64,000 nucleotides of DNA. Source: Devosia sp. Lineage in GTDB: Bacteria > Pseudomonadota > Alphaproteobacteria > Rhizobiales > Devosiaceae. Positions 1-9,176 of the stretch are shown here, one piece after another. The notes under the pieces are model-generated. The model made no database searches and was not told the origin of the DNA. It saw nothing but the letters and a program-made list of their open reading frames with translations. The stretch spans positions 62,001-126,000 of the forward strand of contig NZ_JANQAH010000008.1 of assembly GCF_024707125.1 (NCBI RefSeq), written 5' to 3'. Made by a program: the position numbers and the translations under genes. Every line of letters starts with the position of its first letter. Positions within the stretch are counted from its first letter, which is position 1.

Positions 1-336
1 GCCGCGACCATCAATCGCGACCAGGTGGGCGCCCTCTCGGGCGTTGCCAATGCAATGTTGCAGCTGCTCCAGACCAACCCGGCGGAAACCTTCCTCATCG
101 AAGGCCACACCGACGCCGTGGGCTCGGACATCTCCAACCTGCGTCTCTCCGACCTGCGTGCCGCCACCGTTGCCCGTATCCTCACGGACTTCTATGGCGT
201 GCCGCCGGAGAACCTGGCCACCCAGGGTTATGGCGAGCGCTACCTCAAGATCCGCACGGAACTGGGCGAACGCGAAAACCGTCGCGTCACCATCCGTCGC
301 ATCACGCCGCTGATCACCGTGGCCAACAACGGCTAA
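1..336 (+). CDS. OmpA-family protein, C-terminal fragment (5' end outside window)
   Basis: The frame is open from base 1 and gives the last 111 residues of a larger protein. These form most of an OmpA-like peptidoglycan-binding domain: IEGHTDAVGSDISN carries the usual GHTD turn, followed by LSDLRAATVARIL, GYGERY and the closing ENRRVTI. In this family the domain anchors an outer membrane or periplasmic protein to peptidoglycan. The N-terminus, and so the type of protein (barrel porin, lipoprotein or flagellar-type), cannot be seen. A strong terminator follows about 20 bases after the stop, so the gene ends its transcription unit. Confidence 0.9.
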   Translation, partial: AATINRDQVGALSGVANAMLQLLQTNPAETFLIEGHTDAVGSDISNLRLSDLRAATVARILTDFYGVPPENLATQGYGERYLKIRTELGERENRRVTIRRITPLITVANNG

Positions 337-354
337 ACTTGGCGATCCACCGAA

Positions 355-390
355 AAGAAGGGGCCGGACACACGTCCGGCCCCTTTTTCT
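355..390 (+). terminator. Intrinsic terminator after the OmpA-family gene
   Basis: An 11-bp perfect stem (359-369 with 374-384, GGGGCCGGAC core) with a 4-base loop is followed by a T-rich run. Confidence 0.9.
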
Positions 391-464
391 TGCCCCTGCG
401 TCAGCGCGTCCCTTGCCAGCAAATATAGAATTGCTATCCGTGCGCGGTCCCGCTGGAGCCCGCC

Positions 465-980
465 ATGAAACGTCTCGAAGTCTTCGTCGAAAGCATCATC
501 CTCGCCTCGCGCTGGCTGCTGGTGGTGTTTTACATCGGCCTCGGACTGGCGCTCGCGCTCTATGCCGTCTCGTTCGGCTACAAGCTCTGGAACTTCGCCA
601 GCCACCTTTTCGGCATGGACGAAACCGAGACCATCCTGAAAATCCTCGGCCTGATCGACGCAGCGCTCATCGCCAGCCTCGTCGTCATGGTCATCATCTC
701 GGGTTACGAAAACTTCGTCTCGCGCTTTGACAATGAAGGCGACGTTCACTGGCTCGGCCAGATCGATGCCGGCTCGCTCAAGATCAAGGTGGCCTCAACT
801 ATCGTCGCCATCTCCTCGATCCACCTGCTGCAGATTTTCCTGAACGTGCCGCAGTACACCAACGAGCACATTTTCTGGTACACGGTCCTGCATGTGACCT
901 TCATTCTGTCCGCACTTTTCCTCGCTCTGATCGACAAGATTTCGAAGAAGGGCGGTAAAGGCAAAGGTCCCGACCTCTGA
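465..980 (+). CDS. YqhA / UPF0114 family inner membrane protein
   Basis: This 171-residue protein has about four membrane segments (residues about 10-40, 62-85, 108-130 and 140-160). The opening RLEVFVESIILASRWLL, the conserved GYENFVSR in the middle and the LALIDK near the end are typical of the YqhA/UPF0114 family, whose function is not settled. The short charged tail KISKKGGKGKG should lie in the cytoplasm. The gene stands alone between the terminator upstream and a promoter-sized gap downstream. The family call is firm; the role is unknown. Confidence 0.85.
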   Translation: MKRLEVFVESIILASRWLLVVFYIGLGLALALYAVSFGYKLWNFASHLFGMDETETILKILGLIDAALIASLVVMVIISGYENFVSRFDNEGDVHWLGQIDAGSLKIKVASTIVAISSIHLLQIFLNVPQYTNEHIFWYTVLHVTFILSALFLALIDKISKKGGKGKGPDL

Positions 981-1116
981 GCGGACAGTATATCCGTCTG
1001 ATAGCAATGGATCTTTTTAGCGCCACAATTGATTTGGCGTTGTGATCACGAAATAGGGAACCGACTTCGGAGGGGTAGCGTTCTTTAGCCAGAATTCACT
1101 TGCTAAGGAGCATCCA

Positions 1117-1518
1117 ATGGCTACCCCAGAACGTGATACTATCTATACCAACGACGGCAACCGCACGGTCTATACCCGTGAAAGCAATGGAACCGGCTGG
1201 TTCGTGGGCATCATCGTCGCCCTCGCTCTGCTGGCAATCGGCTACCTGGTGTTTTCGGCCAATTCGGGCCCGTCCACCTCGGTTGACGTGAACAGCGCCC
1301 CGGCCGTGGAATCCCCGGCAACGGCACCGGCCCCGATGACTGAAGCTCCGGCTGCTACGCCTGAAGTGGCTCCGATGACCGAAGCCCCGGCCCCCGCAAC
1401 TGACGCAGCTCCTGCTGCTACCCCGGAAGCGGCTCCCGCTCCGGCTGAAGCCCCGGCAGCAACTCCGGAAGCCACTCCGGCTCCGGCCGCTGAACCGGCC
1501 GCCACTCCCGGCGCCTAA
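1117..1518 (+). CDS. Single-pass membrane protein with Ala/Pro-rich tail
   Basis: This 133-residue protein starts at the ATG behind AAGGAG (1105-1110). Residues about 1-27 are polar, 28-47 form one membrane helix (WFVGIIVALALLAIGYLVF), and the rest is a low-complexity tail of near-repeats built on PAATPEA and PMTEAPA with no Cys. The tail probably spans or fills the periplasm like other Ala/Pro linkers; no catalytic domain is visible. A terminator follows. Function is unknown. The repeats could also make length vary between strains. Confidence 0.8.
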   Translation: MATPERDTIYTNDGNRTVYTRESNGTGWFVGIIVALALLAIGYLVFSANSGPSTSVDVNSAPAVESPATAPAPMTEAPAATPEVAPMTEAPAPATDAAPAATPEAAPAPAEAPAATPEATPAPAAEPAATPGA

Positions 1519-1565
1519 CATTTCCAATCCCTAGAGCCTCGACCCCTCCCATCGAGGTTTACCGG

Positions 1566-1602
1566 GCCCCGGTTCCTGTAGCCGGGGCTTCTTTTTGTCT
1601 TT
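1566..1602 (+). terminator. Intrinsic terminator after the Ala/Pro-rich gene
   Basis: Stem GCCCCGG (1566-1572) pairs with CCGGGGC (1582-1588), followed by a T-rich tract (1589-1604). Confidence 0.85.
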
Positions 1603-1686
1603 TTGCCGCACATCTGCGTTCGTCTGACCGCTTGCGACTTGTGTGTCGAATCCCCATCTCAACGAGAATCCAGAAAGGGAGCGCCC

Positions 1687-2379
1687 ATGTTCAATATCGA
1701 CCAGATCATCAAGGCCATTCAAACCGATCCGAATACGCAGCGGACGGCAATGACCGGTGCTGCTGGCCTTGCCGCCGGCCTGCTGCTTTCGGGCGGCAAG
1801 CCGACCAAGTTATTGGGCAATGCCGCCAAACTCGGCGCCGTCGCCGCCGTGGGCGGTCTCGCTTACAAGGCCCGGCAGTCCTATCAGGAGAAGCAGGCGG
1901 GCGCGGCACAGTCCCCCGCCCCGCGCGAAGACGCCTTCATTCCAGCACCCGGTAACGAGGCGGCCGCGGAAGACCTCGGAAAATCCCTTGTGCGGGCCAT
2001 GATCTCGGCAGCCAAGGCGGACGGTCGCATCGACGCCGAGGAAAAGGATGCGATTTTCGAGCGCCTGAAAACCATGCCGCTGTCCGCCGAGGAAAAGGCC
2101 TGGGTTTTTGACGAGCTCTCGACCCCGCTCGACATCAATGCCGTCGTCTCGCGCGCCGATACGCCTGAGCATGCGGCCGAAATCTACGCCGCTTCCCTCG
2201 TCGCCATCACCGCCGACACCCCGGCTGAGCAAGCCTATCTCGAAGCGCTCGCTGCCAAGCTGCGCCTCGACCCGGCCCTCGTCACCGAAATCCACAAGGC
2301 CGCCGGCGAAAAGGCTCCCCAGCCCGCTCCCACGCCGCCGCAGCCCTGGGCCTACACGCCCTCCGGCAGCAATGTCTGA
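1687..2379 (+). CDS. DUF533 (YebE-type, TerB-like) protein
   Basis: This 230-residue protein has a hydrophobic glycine-rich segment near the N-terminus (AGLAAGLLLSGGKPTKLLGNAAKLG) and then the DUF533 core: LVRAMISAAKADGRIDAEEKD, with the acidic pattern shared with TerB-like proteins, and ALAAKLRLDP near the end. The ATG at 1687 is preferred over an in-frame TTG at 1603 because AGAAAGGGA sits just upstream and the extra residues would run into the terminator. YebE relatives are membrane-associated and of unclear function. The C-terminus is proline-rich. A single gene between two gaps. Confidence 0.85.
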   Translation: MFNIDQIIKAIQTDPNTQRTAMTGAAGLAAGLLLSGGKPTKLLGNAAKLGAVAAVGGLAYKARQSYQEKQAGAAQSPAPREDAFIPAPGNEAAAEDLGKSLVRAMISAAKADGRIDAEEKDAIFERLKTMPLSAEEKAWVFDELSTPLDINAVVSRADTPEHAAEIYAASLVAITADTPAEQAYLEALAAKLRLDPALVTEIHKAAGEKAPQPAPTPPQPWAYTPSGSNV

Positions 2380-2479
2380 TTGTTGATATGATGCCGCGCG
2401 CTGGAGCGCGCGGTATCACCCATGTGCGTTCTTGCGACCCGCCACTTCGGCCGCCATCTCTTCGCGCAAGGAGAACGCC

Positions 2480-3520
2480 ATGGAACTCGGACTTTATTCC
2501 TTCGCTGAAAACACCCCGGACCCGCTCAACGGCGGTCACCTGCAATCGCCGGCCGAACGCCTGCGCGACCTGATCGAAGAGATTGAGCTGGCCGACCAGC
2601 TTGGCCTCGCCTTCTACGGCCTCGGCGAACATCACCGCCCCGACTACGTCGCCTCGGCGCCGGTGACCATTCTCGCCGCCGCAGCCGCCCGTACCAAGTC
2701 GATCCACCTTTCGACCGCCGTGACCGTCCTCTCCTCCGAAGACCCGGTCCGCGTCTACCAGCAGTTCTCGACCCTCGACCTCATCAGCAATGGCCGCGCC
2801 GAGATCATGGCCGGCCGCGGCTCCTTCATCGAAAGCTTCCCGCTCTTCGGGCTCGACCTCGACGACTACGACGATCTCTTCGAAGAAAAGCTCGAAATGC
2901 TGCTCGAGCTGCGCAAGGGCGGCAAGGTCACCTGGGCCGGCAGCAAGCACACCAATGCCATCCCGGGCATCGCCGTCTATCCCGAGCCGGTCCAGAAGCC
3001 CCTGCCCCTCTGGATCGCCGTCGGCGGCACACCGAACTCCGTCGCCCGCGCCGCCTATTATGGTCTTCCCCTGATGATCGCCATCATCGGCGGCCGTCCG
3101 CGCCAGTTCATGCCGCTGGTGGACCTATACCGCCAGACCGGCGCCAAGGTCGGCCACGACGCCTCACTGCTAAAAGTCGGCATCTCCGGCCACGGCTTCA
3201 TCGCCGAGGACAGCCAGGACGCCCGCGACGTCGCTTTTCCGGCGCACAACGCCACCATGAGCCGCATCGGCGCCGAGCGCGGCTGGCCACCGGGCACGCG
3301 CGCCCAGTTCGACGCCAGCACCACCTCGGAAGGCGCCTACTATATGGGCTCACCGCAAGAGGTGATCGACAAGATCCTGCTGCAGCACGAATGGTTCAAG
3401 CACGACCGCTTCGGCCTGCAGCTCAGCGTGGGCACCCTGCCCCATGCCAAGGTCATGAAGGCCATCGAACTCTACGGCACGGTTGTGAAGCCAGCCATCG
3501 ACAAGGCCCTCGGCAAGTAG
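2480..3520 (+). CDS. LLM-class flavin-dependent oxidoreductase (luciferase-like)
   Basis: This 346-residue protein has the bacterial luciferase-like TIM-barrel pattern: ELGLYSFAE at the N-terminus, FYGLGEHHRPDY (residues about 50-60), VLSSEDPVRVYQQFSTLDL, GRAEIMAGRGSF and, late, YMGSPQEVIDKI. Family members use reduced FMN to oxidise small organic molecules; the substrate here cannot be told. The ATG at 2480 has AAGGAG at 2468-2473, better than the earlier in-frame ATG at 2432. The gene ends at a strong hairpin shared with the convergent queF. Confidence 0.88.
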   Translation: MELGLYSFAENTPDPLNGGHLQSPAERLRDLIEEIELADQLGLAFYGLGEHHRPDYVASAPVTILAAAAARTKSIHLSTAVTVLSSEDPVRVYQQFSTLDLISNGRAEIMAGRGSFIESFPLFGLDLDDYDDLFEEKLEMLLELRKGGKVTWAGSKHTNAIPGIAVYPEPVQKPLPLWIAVGGTPNSVARAAYYGLPLMIAIIGGRPRQFMPLVDLYRQTGAKVGHDASLLKVGISGHGFIAEDSQDARDVAFPAHNATMSRIGAERGWPPGTRAQFDASTTSEGAYYMGSPQEVIDKILLQHEWFKHDRFGLQLSVGTLPHAKVMKAIELYGTVVKPAIDKALGK

Positions 3521-3526
3521 CCAAAC

Positions 3527-3556
3527 AAAAGGCCCATCCTCGGATGGGCCTTTTCC
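3527..3556 (+). terminator. Intrinsic terminator between convergent LLM oxidoreductase and queF
   Basis: GGCCCATC (3531-3538) pairs with GATGGGCC (3543-3550); A-run before and T-run after, so it can work in both directions. Confidence 0.85.
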
Positions 3557-3561
3557 TATTT

Positions 3562-4014
3562 CTAACCGCGACCGCGATAGGGCGGCACGCCCTGGTCCGG
3601 CACCCAGGTGCCCTCGGGCAAGACACCCGTCTGCCAGAACACATCGATCGGAATGCCCCCGCGCGGATACCAATAGCCGCCGATCCGCAGCCAGCGCGGC
3701 TTGATCGTCTCGACGATGCGCTTGGCAATATCGATCGTGCAGCCCTCATGGAACGCGCCATGGTTGCGGAACGAGGTCAGGAACAGCTTTAGCGACTTGG
3801 ACTCGACCAGAAACTGGTCCGGCACATAGTCGATCACCAGATGCGCGAAATCGGGCTGGCCGGTCACCGGGCAGAGCGAAGTGAACTCTGGCGCGACATA
3901 GCGCGCCACATAGTTCACATCTGGATGCGGATTAGGCACAGGGTCAAGCACAGCGTCCTCGGGACGCTGCGGTACCCCGACATCCTTGCCCAGCTGCAGC
4001 GTTTCCGAGTTCAT
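3562..4014 (-). CDS. queF: NADPH-dependent 7-cyano-7-deazaguanine reductase QueF
   Basis: QueF reduces preQ0 to preQ1, the last free-base step of queuosine tRNA modification. The protein has 150 residues, the length of the short unimodular form. The active-site Cys (C48 in [12 protein letters not shown]) and Asp (D55), the ESKSLKLFL substrate and NADPH region and FHEGC are all present, as is the C-terminal [13 protein letters not shown]. It lies 3 bases after a 73-residue gene on the same strand, so the two are probably cotranscribed. No preQ1 riboswitch was recognised upstream. Confidence 0.95.
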   Translation of the reverse strand: MNSETLQLGKDVGVPQRPEDAVLDPVPNPHPDVNYVARYVAPEFTSLCPVTGQPDFAHLVIDYVPDQFLVESKSLKLFLTSFRNHGAFHEGCTIDIAKRIVETIKPRWLRIGGYWYPRGGIPIDVFWQTGVLPEGTWVPDQGVPPYRGRG

Positions 4015-4017
4015 CGC

Positions 4018-4239
4018 TTATTTGCCCGAGCGCTTGATCGACTTGATCGCCAGCGGCGGCACGCCGGACTTTTCCGAAATCGCGCGGTCCTGCTCTTCGA
4101 TCGCGGCGCGAGCCGGCTCATCGCCATCGAGGCCACCGAGCAGGTTGGCATCCACCTTGCGGTTGGAACGCTGCGAGCCGTCTTCATAGACGATGTCGAA
4201 CATCACGAATTCACTGCGGGCTGTCGGCTTCTTGGCCAT
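4018..4239 (-). CDS. Conserved small hypothetical protein
   Basis: A 73-residue protein starting MAKKPTARSEFVMFDIVYEDGSQRSNRKV and ending in a basic IKSIKRSGK. It has no signal peptide, membrane segment or Cys. The strand-like middle (FVMFDIVYEDGS) and acidic helix (DEPARAAIEEQDR) suggest a small folded cytoplasmic protein. It sits directly upstream of queF with a 3-base gap, so it is probably translated from the same mRNA. I do not recognise its function. Confidence 0.75.
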   Translation of the reverse strand: MAKKPTARSEFVMFDIVYEDGSQRSNRKVDANLLGGLDGDEPARAAIEEQDRAISEKSGVPPLAIKSIKRSGK

Positions 4240-4249
4240 GATGGCAATC

Positions 4250-4290
4250 CTTCAAAAACAGGACCGCGAGCCGTGGGGCCCGCGGTCGAC
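4250..4290 (-). terminator. Minus-strand terminator after the HlyU-family gene
   Basis: GACCGC (near 4262-4267) pairs with GCGGTC (near 4283-4288); on the minus strand it is followed by TTTTT. Confidence 0.6.
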
Positions 4291-4309
4291 ACAAAATTCC
4301 AGTCTGGCG

Positions 4310-4603
4310 CTAGCGGTAGATGCCTTCGCCCTGCTCGTCGATGATCTGGCGGCCCTTGCTGAGCGCCAGCGCGACGAGATCGTCCTTCGAGCCCATCCGG
4401 TCTGCGCGGATGAACTTGTAGCTTTTGAGTTCCCCGCCTACGTCCTTCTCGATGGTACCGGCAAGCTGGTACTCGCTGCCCGCACGCATCTCGATGGCCT
4501 TGATCAGAAAGCCCTTGTAGCTCTCTTCGCCGAGAGCCTTGTCGCCAGCCGGCGCACTATCCTCGGCACCGCCACCACCAAAGAGCTTCTTCCAGAACGA
4601 CAT
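4310..4603 (-). CDS. HlyU-family protein
   Basis: A 97-residue protein beginning MSFWKKLFGGGG, a typical start for this family, followed by YKGFLIKAIEMRAGSEYQLA, the acidic GTIEKDVGGELK and FIRADRMGSKDD ... KGRQIIDEQG. HlyU-family proteins are annotated as transcriptional regulators, but in alphaproteobacteria the role has not been shown to my knowledge. The start at 4603 is used; a longer in-frame ATG further up would overlap the DUF2442 gene and add low-quality sequence. It is last in a minus-strand series with rpoD and the DUF2442 gene. Confidence 0.78.
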   Translation of the reverse strand: MSFWKKLFGGGGAEDSAPAGDKALGEESYKGFLIKAIEMRAGSEYQLAGTIEKDVGGELKSYKFIRADRMGSKDDLVALALSKGRQIIDEQGEGIYR

Positions 4604-4614
4604 AGGCAACTCCC

Positions 4615-4902
4615 TCACATGCGTCTTTGTGGCCTGGGGCGCACGAGTTCCCCCCGCCGGTCCATCTCCTCCTGCAGCCATTGCGGGGAGATGTCAAAAT
4701 GGTTCGGCCAGGTCGGCGTGCCGTTGGCAAGGCCCACCCTGGCGAAAAAGGCCCGATCGCGCAGCGGTTCGGTGCCTTCGCCACGCTCGGCCAGCATGGG
4801 CGCCGCATTGAAGGCGCCATGCGTGCCATCGGAAAACGTCACCGCCAGCTTGAACGGGATGCTGGCGCGGATGGCGGTGACCTTGAGGCGGGGAGCAGCC
4901 AC
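4615..4902 (-). CDS. DUF2442 domain protein
   Basis: A 95-residue protein with the DUF2442 pattern: a strand (KLAVTFSDGTHGAFN), then PLRDRAFFARVGL and the tryptophan-containing GTPTWPNHFDISPQWL. DUF2442 proteins are small cytoplasmic proteins of unknown role, sometimes found with toxin-antitoxin genes, but no partner toxin is visible here. The gene lies 10 bases after rpoD on the same strand and 11 bases before the HlyU-family gene, so the three may form one transcript. Confidence 0.8.
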   Translation of the reverse strand: MAAPRLKVTAIRASIPFKLAVTFSDGTHGAFNAAPMLAERGEGTEPLRDRAFFARVGLANGTPTWPNHFDISPQWLQEEMDRRGELVRPRPQRRM

Positions 4903-4912
4903 GGGGCTGCTC

Positions 4913-6970
4913 CTAGTTATCGAGGAAGCTCCGGAGCTTCCGGCTGCGGCTCGGATGCTTGAGCTTGCGGAGCGCCTTGGCTTCGATCTGGCGAATACGT
5001 TCGCGGGTCACCGAGAACTGCTGGCCGACTTCTTCGAGCGTATGGTCGGTGTTCATGCCGATACCAAAACGCATGCGCAGCACGCGCTCTTCACGCGGCG
5101 TCAGCGAAGCCAGAACACGGGTCGTCGTCTCACGCAGGTTCGACTGGATCGCCGCATCGATCGGCTGGATCGCATTCACGTCCTGGATAAAATCGCCAAG
5201 GTTCGAATCCTCTTCGTCGCCGATCGGCGTTTCCAAGGAAATCGGCTCCTTGGCGATCTTGAGGACCTTGCGGACCTTGTCGAGCGGCATCTGAAGCTTT
5301 TCAGACAGCTCTTCCGGCGTTGGCTCGCGACCGATTTCGTGCAGCATCTGGCGCGAGGTACGGACGATCTTGTTGATCGTCTCGATCATGTGCACCGGAA
5401 TACGGATCGTACGCGCCTGATCAGCGATCGAGCGGGTGATCGCCTGACGAATCCACCAGGTCGCATAGGTCGAGAACTTGTAACCGCGACGATACTCGAA
5501 TTTGTCCACGGCCTTCATCAGGCCGATATTGCCTTCCTGAATGAGATCAAGGAATTGCAGGCCGCGGTTCGTGTACTTCTTCGCGATCGAGATCACGAGG
5601 CGAAGGTTGGCCTCAACCATTTCCTTCTTGGCAATCGCAGCTTCGCGCTCGCCCTTCTGCACCTTGTGAACGATGCGGCGGTACTCGGCGATATCGAGGC
5701 CGGTTTCGGTGGCAAGCGTAGCGATCTCGTGACGGATATCGTGCACGGTGTCGGCTTCGCGACGGGCGAATTCAGCCCAACCCTTGCCGTCAAAACCTTC
5801 AAGCCCGGTTTCCCAGGTCGGGTCCAGCTCGCGCCCATAGTAGTTCTGCAGGAAGACTTCGCGCTTCACGCCATAGCTTTCAGCCAGGCGCAGCAGGCGA
5901 CCTTCAAGACGCACGAGGCGCTTGTTGATGTCGTAGAGCTGCTCGACGAGGCTTTCGATACGGCTGGTATTGAGCGACAGCGACTTCACGTCGGTGATCA
6001 CGTCAGCGCGCAGCGAACCAAGCTTCTTGGATTCGGCGTCGGAAACGGCAGCTGTACGATCGACGGCGTGGCGATCCTGCATCACGCGCATCTGGCCATA
6101 GGCCTCGGCGATGCGGTTGAACGTCTCGACGACCTGCGGCTTCAGTTCCGCTTCCATCGCCGAGAGCGACAGGGCGTTGTCGAATTCGTCGTCGTCGTCT
6201 TCGACCGGATCCTGCGGAGCTTCCGGCTCCTCGGGCACATAGTCGTCTTCGCTGTCGGACGATGCAGCGCGGCGGGGTGCCGGCTTTGCCGCAGCCTTGA
6301 TGACCTCGGGCTCATGACGCGCCGGCGCCACCGGAATTTCCGGGGCAGCCTGCTTGGCATCGGGGCCAGCATAGGTCGCTTCGAGATCGATGATGTCGCG
6401 CAGCAGAATTTCGCCTTCGGCGAGCTGGTCGCGCCAGATGATGATGGCCTGGAAGGTCAGCGGCGATTCGCAGAGGCCTTCGATCATGGTCTCGCGACCG
6501 GCCTCGATGCGCTTGGCGATGGCGATTTCGCCTTCGCGGCTCAGCAGCTCAACCGAGCCCATTTCGCGCAGATACATGCGCACGGGGTCGTCGGTGCGAT
6601 CCGAGCCGGATTTGGTATTCGAAGTATTGGCAAGAGCCGTGCCGCCCGAAGGCGCGACTTCGGAGCCAGTATCGTCTTCGTCCTTCTCTACTTCGGTCTC
6701 TTCGACCTCGTCTTCGTCGACGACATTGATGCCCATTTCCGAGAACATGGACATGAAATCTTCGATCTGCTCGGAACTTGTTTCGTCCGCGGGCAGAACG
6801 GCGTTCAATTCTTCATAGGTAACGTAGCCGCGCTTCTTGGCGACCTTGATCAGCTTCTTGACCGCAGCATCGTTCTGGTCGATCAGGGGGCTGTCATTGG
6901 AGGCCTCCGGAGCCCCGGATTCGGGCTTCTCGGTTTCCTTGCTGGCTTTGTTCGCTGCCTTGGTGGCCAT
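4913..6970 (-). CDS. rpoD: RNA polymerase sigma factor RpoD (sigma-70)
   Basis: The 685-residue primary sigma factor directs RNA polymerase to housekeeping promoters. Region 1.1 ([19 protein letters not shown]) is at the N-terminus, followed by an acidic insert. Region 1.2 begins at [11 protein letters not shown], and region 2 shows [14 protein letters not shown] and [15 protein letters not shown]. Region 3 has the [10 protein letters not shown] segment and region 4 ends with [17 protein letters not shown]. Length and acidic Pro/Ala-rich non-conserved region fit alphaproteobacteria. RBS GAGGAG precedes the ATG. dnaG lies upstream on the same strand after a 188-base gap, a common arrangement. 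Confidence 0.98.
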   Translation of the reverse strand: MATKAANKASKETEKPESGAPEASNDSPLIDQNDAAVKKLIKVAKKRGYVTYEELNAVLPADETSSEQIEDFMSMFSEMGINVVDEDEVEETEVEKDEDDTGSEVAPSGGTALANTSNTKSGSDRTDDPVRMYLREMGSVELLSREGEIAIAKRIEAGRETMIEGLCESPLTFQAIIIWRDQLAEGEILLRDIIDLEATYAGPDAKQAAPEIPVAPARHEPEVIKAAAKPAPRRAASSDSEDDYVPEEPEAPQDPVEDDDDEFDNALSLSAMEAELKPQVVETFNRIAEAYGQMRVMQDRHAVDRTAAVSDAESKKLGSLRADVITDVKSLSLNTSRIESLVEQLYDINKRLVRLEGRLLRLAESYGVKREVFLQNYYGRELDPTWETGLEGFDGKGWAEFARREADTVHDIRHEIATLATETGLDIAEYRRIVHKVQKGEREAAIAKKEMVEANLRLVISIAKKYTNRGLQFLDLIQEGNIGLMKAVDKFEYRRGYKFSTYATWWIRQAITRSIADQARTIRIPVHMIETINKIVRTSRQMLHEIGREPTPEELSEKLQMPLDKVRKVLKIAKEPISLETPIGDEEDSNLGDFIQDVNAIQPIDAAIQSNLRETTTRVLASLTPREERVLRMRFGIGMNTDHTLEEVGQQFSVTRERIRQIEAKALRKLKHPSRSRKLRSFLDN

Positions 6971-7158
6971 ATGCTACTCCTCGGGACCCGTGGGCATCGG
7001 GCGCCGGACTTGTCATAGGTGGTGTCGGCTCAAGACAAGGTAAAGGTTTGGTAACCAAGGCGTTAACACGCCGCGTTCACAATGGCCCGCTCCGGGACGC
7101 AATGACGAACTCGCCATATGCAAAATCGCGCGTCTTCGCCGGTCTTTAGAGAAGTCCT

Positions 7159-9099
7159 CTAAAAACTGCGAGTCGCGCGTCCCGATAGCGAACCAAATCC
7201 TTCGATCAATGCCTCAGTGCCATCGACAGTGGTAATCTGGTTCTTGATGTCTCGCAGCCTTTCAAAGGTTTCATCGCTCGGGTCTTCGCCCAGCGCCGCT
7301 TCGGCTGCCTTCAATTCCCTATTTAGCTGAACTTTCTTGTTATGCAAGGCCAGCGCATGACTTAATCCGGTTTCGGCATCGGCCAGTGCGGTATCGGACC
7401 CTACTTGCCAAACGCCCTGGCGCACCAAAGTTTCCGCCATGCGATCAAGAACCGGCCCATGGCCCCGTGCACCCAGGGCTGCCTGCATATCGGGCGCAGA
7501 AATATCATGGTGCCGCACAGCCAGCGCCAGAATGTCGCTCAACACCTTCTGCGCCGTCGGCGTTTCGCAATCGAGCGCCGCGAGAACTTCGAACTTGTCC
7601 TCGACGAGGGCCGGATGGTTCACGAGCGTCTGGATGATCGTCGCCTCGCGTGGCGTCGTCTCGATGCCGGGCCCGCCCCGCACCAGACGCGAATTGCGCA
7701 GCGTATCGGAAACAACAGAACGCGGCGTCCCGCGCGAGGGGAAACCATAGGCGCCGCTTTTGCCATAGCCCGGCCGCCCGCCACCACCGCGCTGGCTATC
7801 CCTGCCCTGCCGGATCGGCGCAAAGAACGCCTTCAGCTTTTCATCGAACGCCTGCTGATAGTGGAAGCGAACAGTCTGGTCCTGAATGGAATTGGCCCGC
7901 TCGCGCAAGCGCGCCTGCAAAGCCGCCCGTTCTTCCGGTGCCTCCGGCACCAGCCCGCCCGTCTCGAGGCTCCAGAGCATGTCCGACAGGCTCCGCGCCT
8001 TGTCGATCACATCGGCAAAAGCCTGCCGCCCCTGCGCCTTGATCAGGTCGTCGGGATCCTGCCCTTCCGGCAGCGTCGCAATCTTCACGGTCTGGCCGGG
8101 CTTCAAGTGCGGCAGCACCAGGTCCATAGCCCGCTCCGCCGCCTTGAGACCCGCCTTGTCGCCGTCAAAACACAGCACCGGCACCTCGGCCATGCGCCAG
8201 AGCAGTTGCAGATGCTCTTCCGTCAGCGCCGTACCGAGCGGCGCCACCGTGCCTTCAAAACCCGCAGCCACCGCCGCGATCACATCGAGATAGCCTTCCA
8301 CCACGATAACCGTGGCCCCTTCCCGCGCCGCCGCCCGGGCCGATTGCCCGTTATAAAGCGTCTGGCGTTTGGAAAAGAGGCTCGTCTCGGGTGAATTGAG
8401 ATACTTCGCCGGCACATCGGAGCTCAGCGCCCGGCCACCAAAGGCAATGATCCGGCCCCTGAAATCGGTGATCGGAAACATGACGCGATTGCGGAACCGA
8501 TCATACGTCAGCGGATCGTCGTCTCGGCTCGTCACCAGCCCGGCATCGAGCATGGCCTGCGCCGAAACGCCATTGGCGGCCAAATGCTCTTTCAAGCCAT
8601 TGCGGCTATCGGGAGAAAACCCGATCCGGAACCGCGTCTGGCTCGCCGCCGAAACACCGCGATCGAAGAGATAGCCCCGAGCCCGCGCGCCGATATTGTG
8701 CGACAGCGCGGCTTCGTAATATTTCGCGGCAAGCTCCATGACCTCGACGAGGCCCTTCTGCGCTGCCTCGCGCTGCTCGGTGCGCTCATCCCGCGCCGGC
8801 ATGGGCACACCGGCCATACCAGCCAGCTTCTCCACCGCCTCGGGAAAGCTCATCCCGGCCTTTTCGGTCAGGAACCGAAAGTGATCGCCGCTCGCCCCGC
8901 AACCAAAGCAATGATAAATGCCGCGCCGGTCATCGGCGTGAAAACTCGGGCTTTTCTCGGCGTGAAAAGGGCAGCAGGCCCACATATCGCCCTTGCCCGG
9001 TTGCGATTTCCGCTTGTCCCAAAGCACATGTTCGCCCACAACCTGCGTGATAGGCAGGCGCTGACGGATTTCTTCCAGGAACTGATCGGAAAAGCGCAT
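7159..9099 (-). CDS. dnaG: DNA primase DnaG
   Basis: DnaG makes RNA primers for the replisome. The 646-residue protein has the N-terminal CHC2 zinc-binding domain (C42/C43-P-F-H46 and C64-F-G-C67), the central Toprim domain with VVEGYLDVIA and VLCFDGDKAG, and a C-terminal helicase-binding region. A glycine-rich linker (RGGGGRPGYGKSG) lies at about residues 430-445. The ATG is preceded by only a weak purine stretch. It is upstream of rpoD; the gap of 188 bases probably holds an rpoD promoter. Confidence 0.97.
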   Translation of the reverse strand: MRFSDQFLEEIRQRLPITQVVGEHVLWDKRKSQPGKGDMWACCPFHAEKSPSFHADDRRGIYHCFGCGASGDHFRFLTEKAGMSFPEAVEKLAGMAGVPMPARDERTEQREAAQKGLVEVMELAAKYYEAALSHNIGARARGYLFDRGVSAASQTRFRIGFSPDSRNGLKEHLAANGVSAQAMLDAGLVTSRDDDPLTYDRFRNRVMFPITDFRGRIIAFGGRALSSDVPAKYLNSPETSLFSKRQTLYNGQSARAAAREGATVIVVEGYLDVIAAVAAGFEGTVAPLGTALTEEHLQLLWRMAEVPVLCFDGDKAGLKAAERAMDLVLPHLKPGQTVKIATLPEGQDPDDLIKAQGRQAFADVIDKARSLSDMLWSLETGGLVPEAPEERAALQARLRERANSIQDQTVRFHYQQAFDEKLKAFFAPIRQGRDSQRGGGGRPGYGKSGAYGFPSRGTPRSVVSDTLRNSRLVRGGPGIETTPREATIIQTLVNHPALVEDKFEVLAALDCETPTAQKVLSDILALAVRHHDISAPDMQAALGARGHGPVLDRMAETLVRQGVWQVGSDTALADAETGLSHALALHNKKVQLNRELKAAEAALGEDPSDETFERLRDIKNQITTVDGTEALIEGFGSLSGRATRSF

Positions 9100-9176
9100 G
9101 AGGCTTAGATAGGCGCTTGCTCACGCCAAGTCATCAGCGCCGAGCTTTTCCACAGCCACCGCCGGTCGCGCCGCGG

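Noticed and set aside
4193..7018. A 941-codon open frame on the + strand across rpoD
   Set aside because: It is antisense to rpoD and results from high GC content and lack of stop codons; its sequence matches no protein and rpoD is complete on the other strand.
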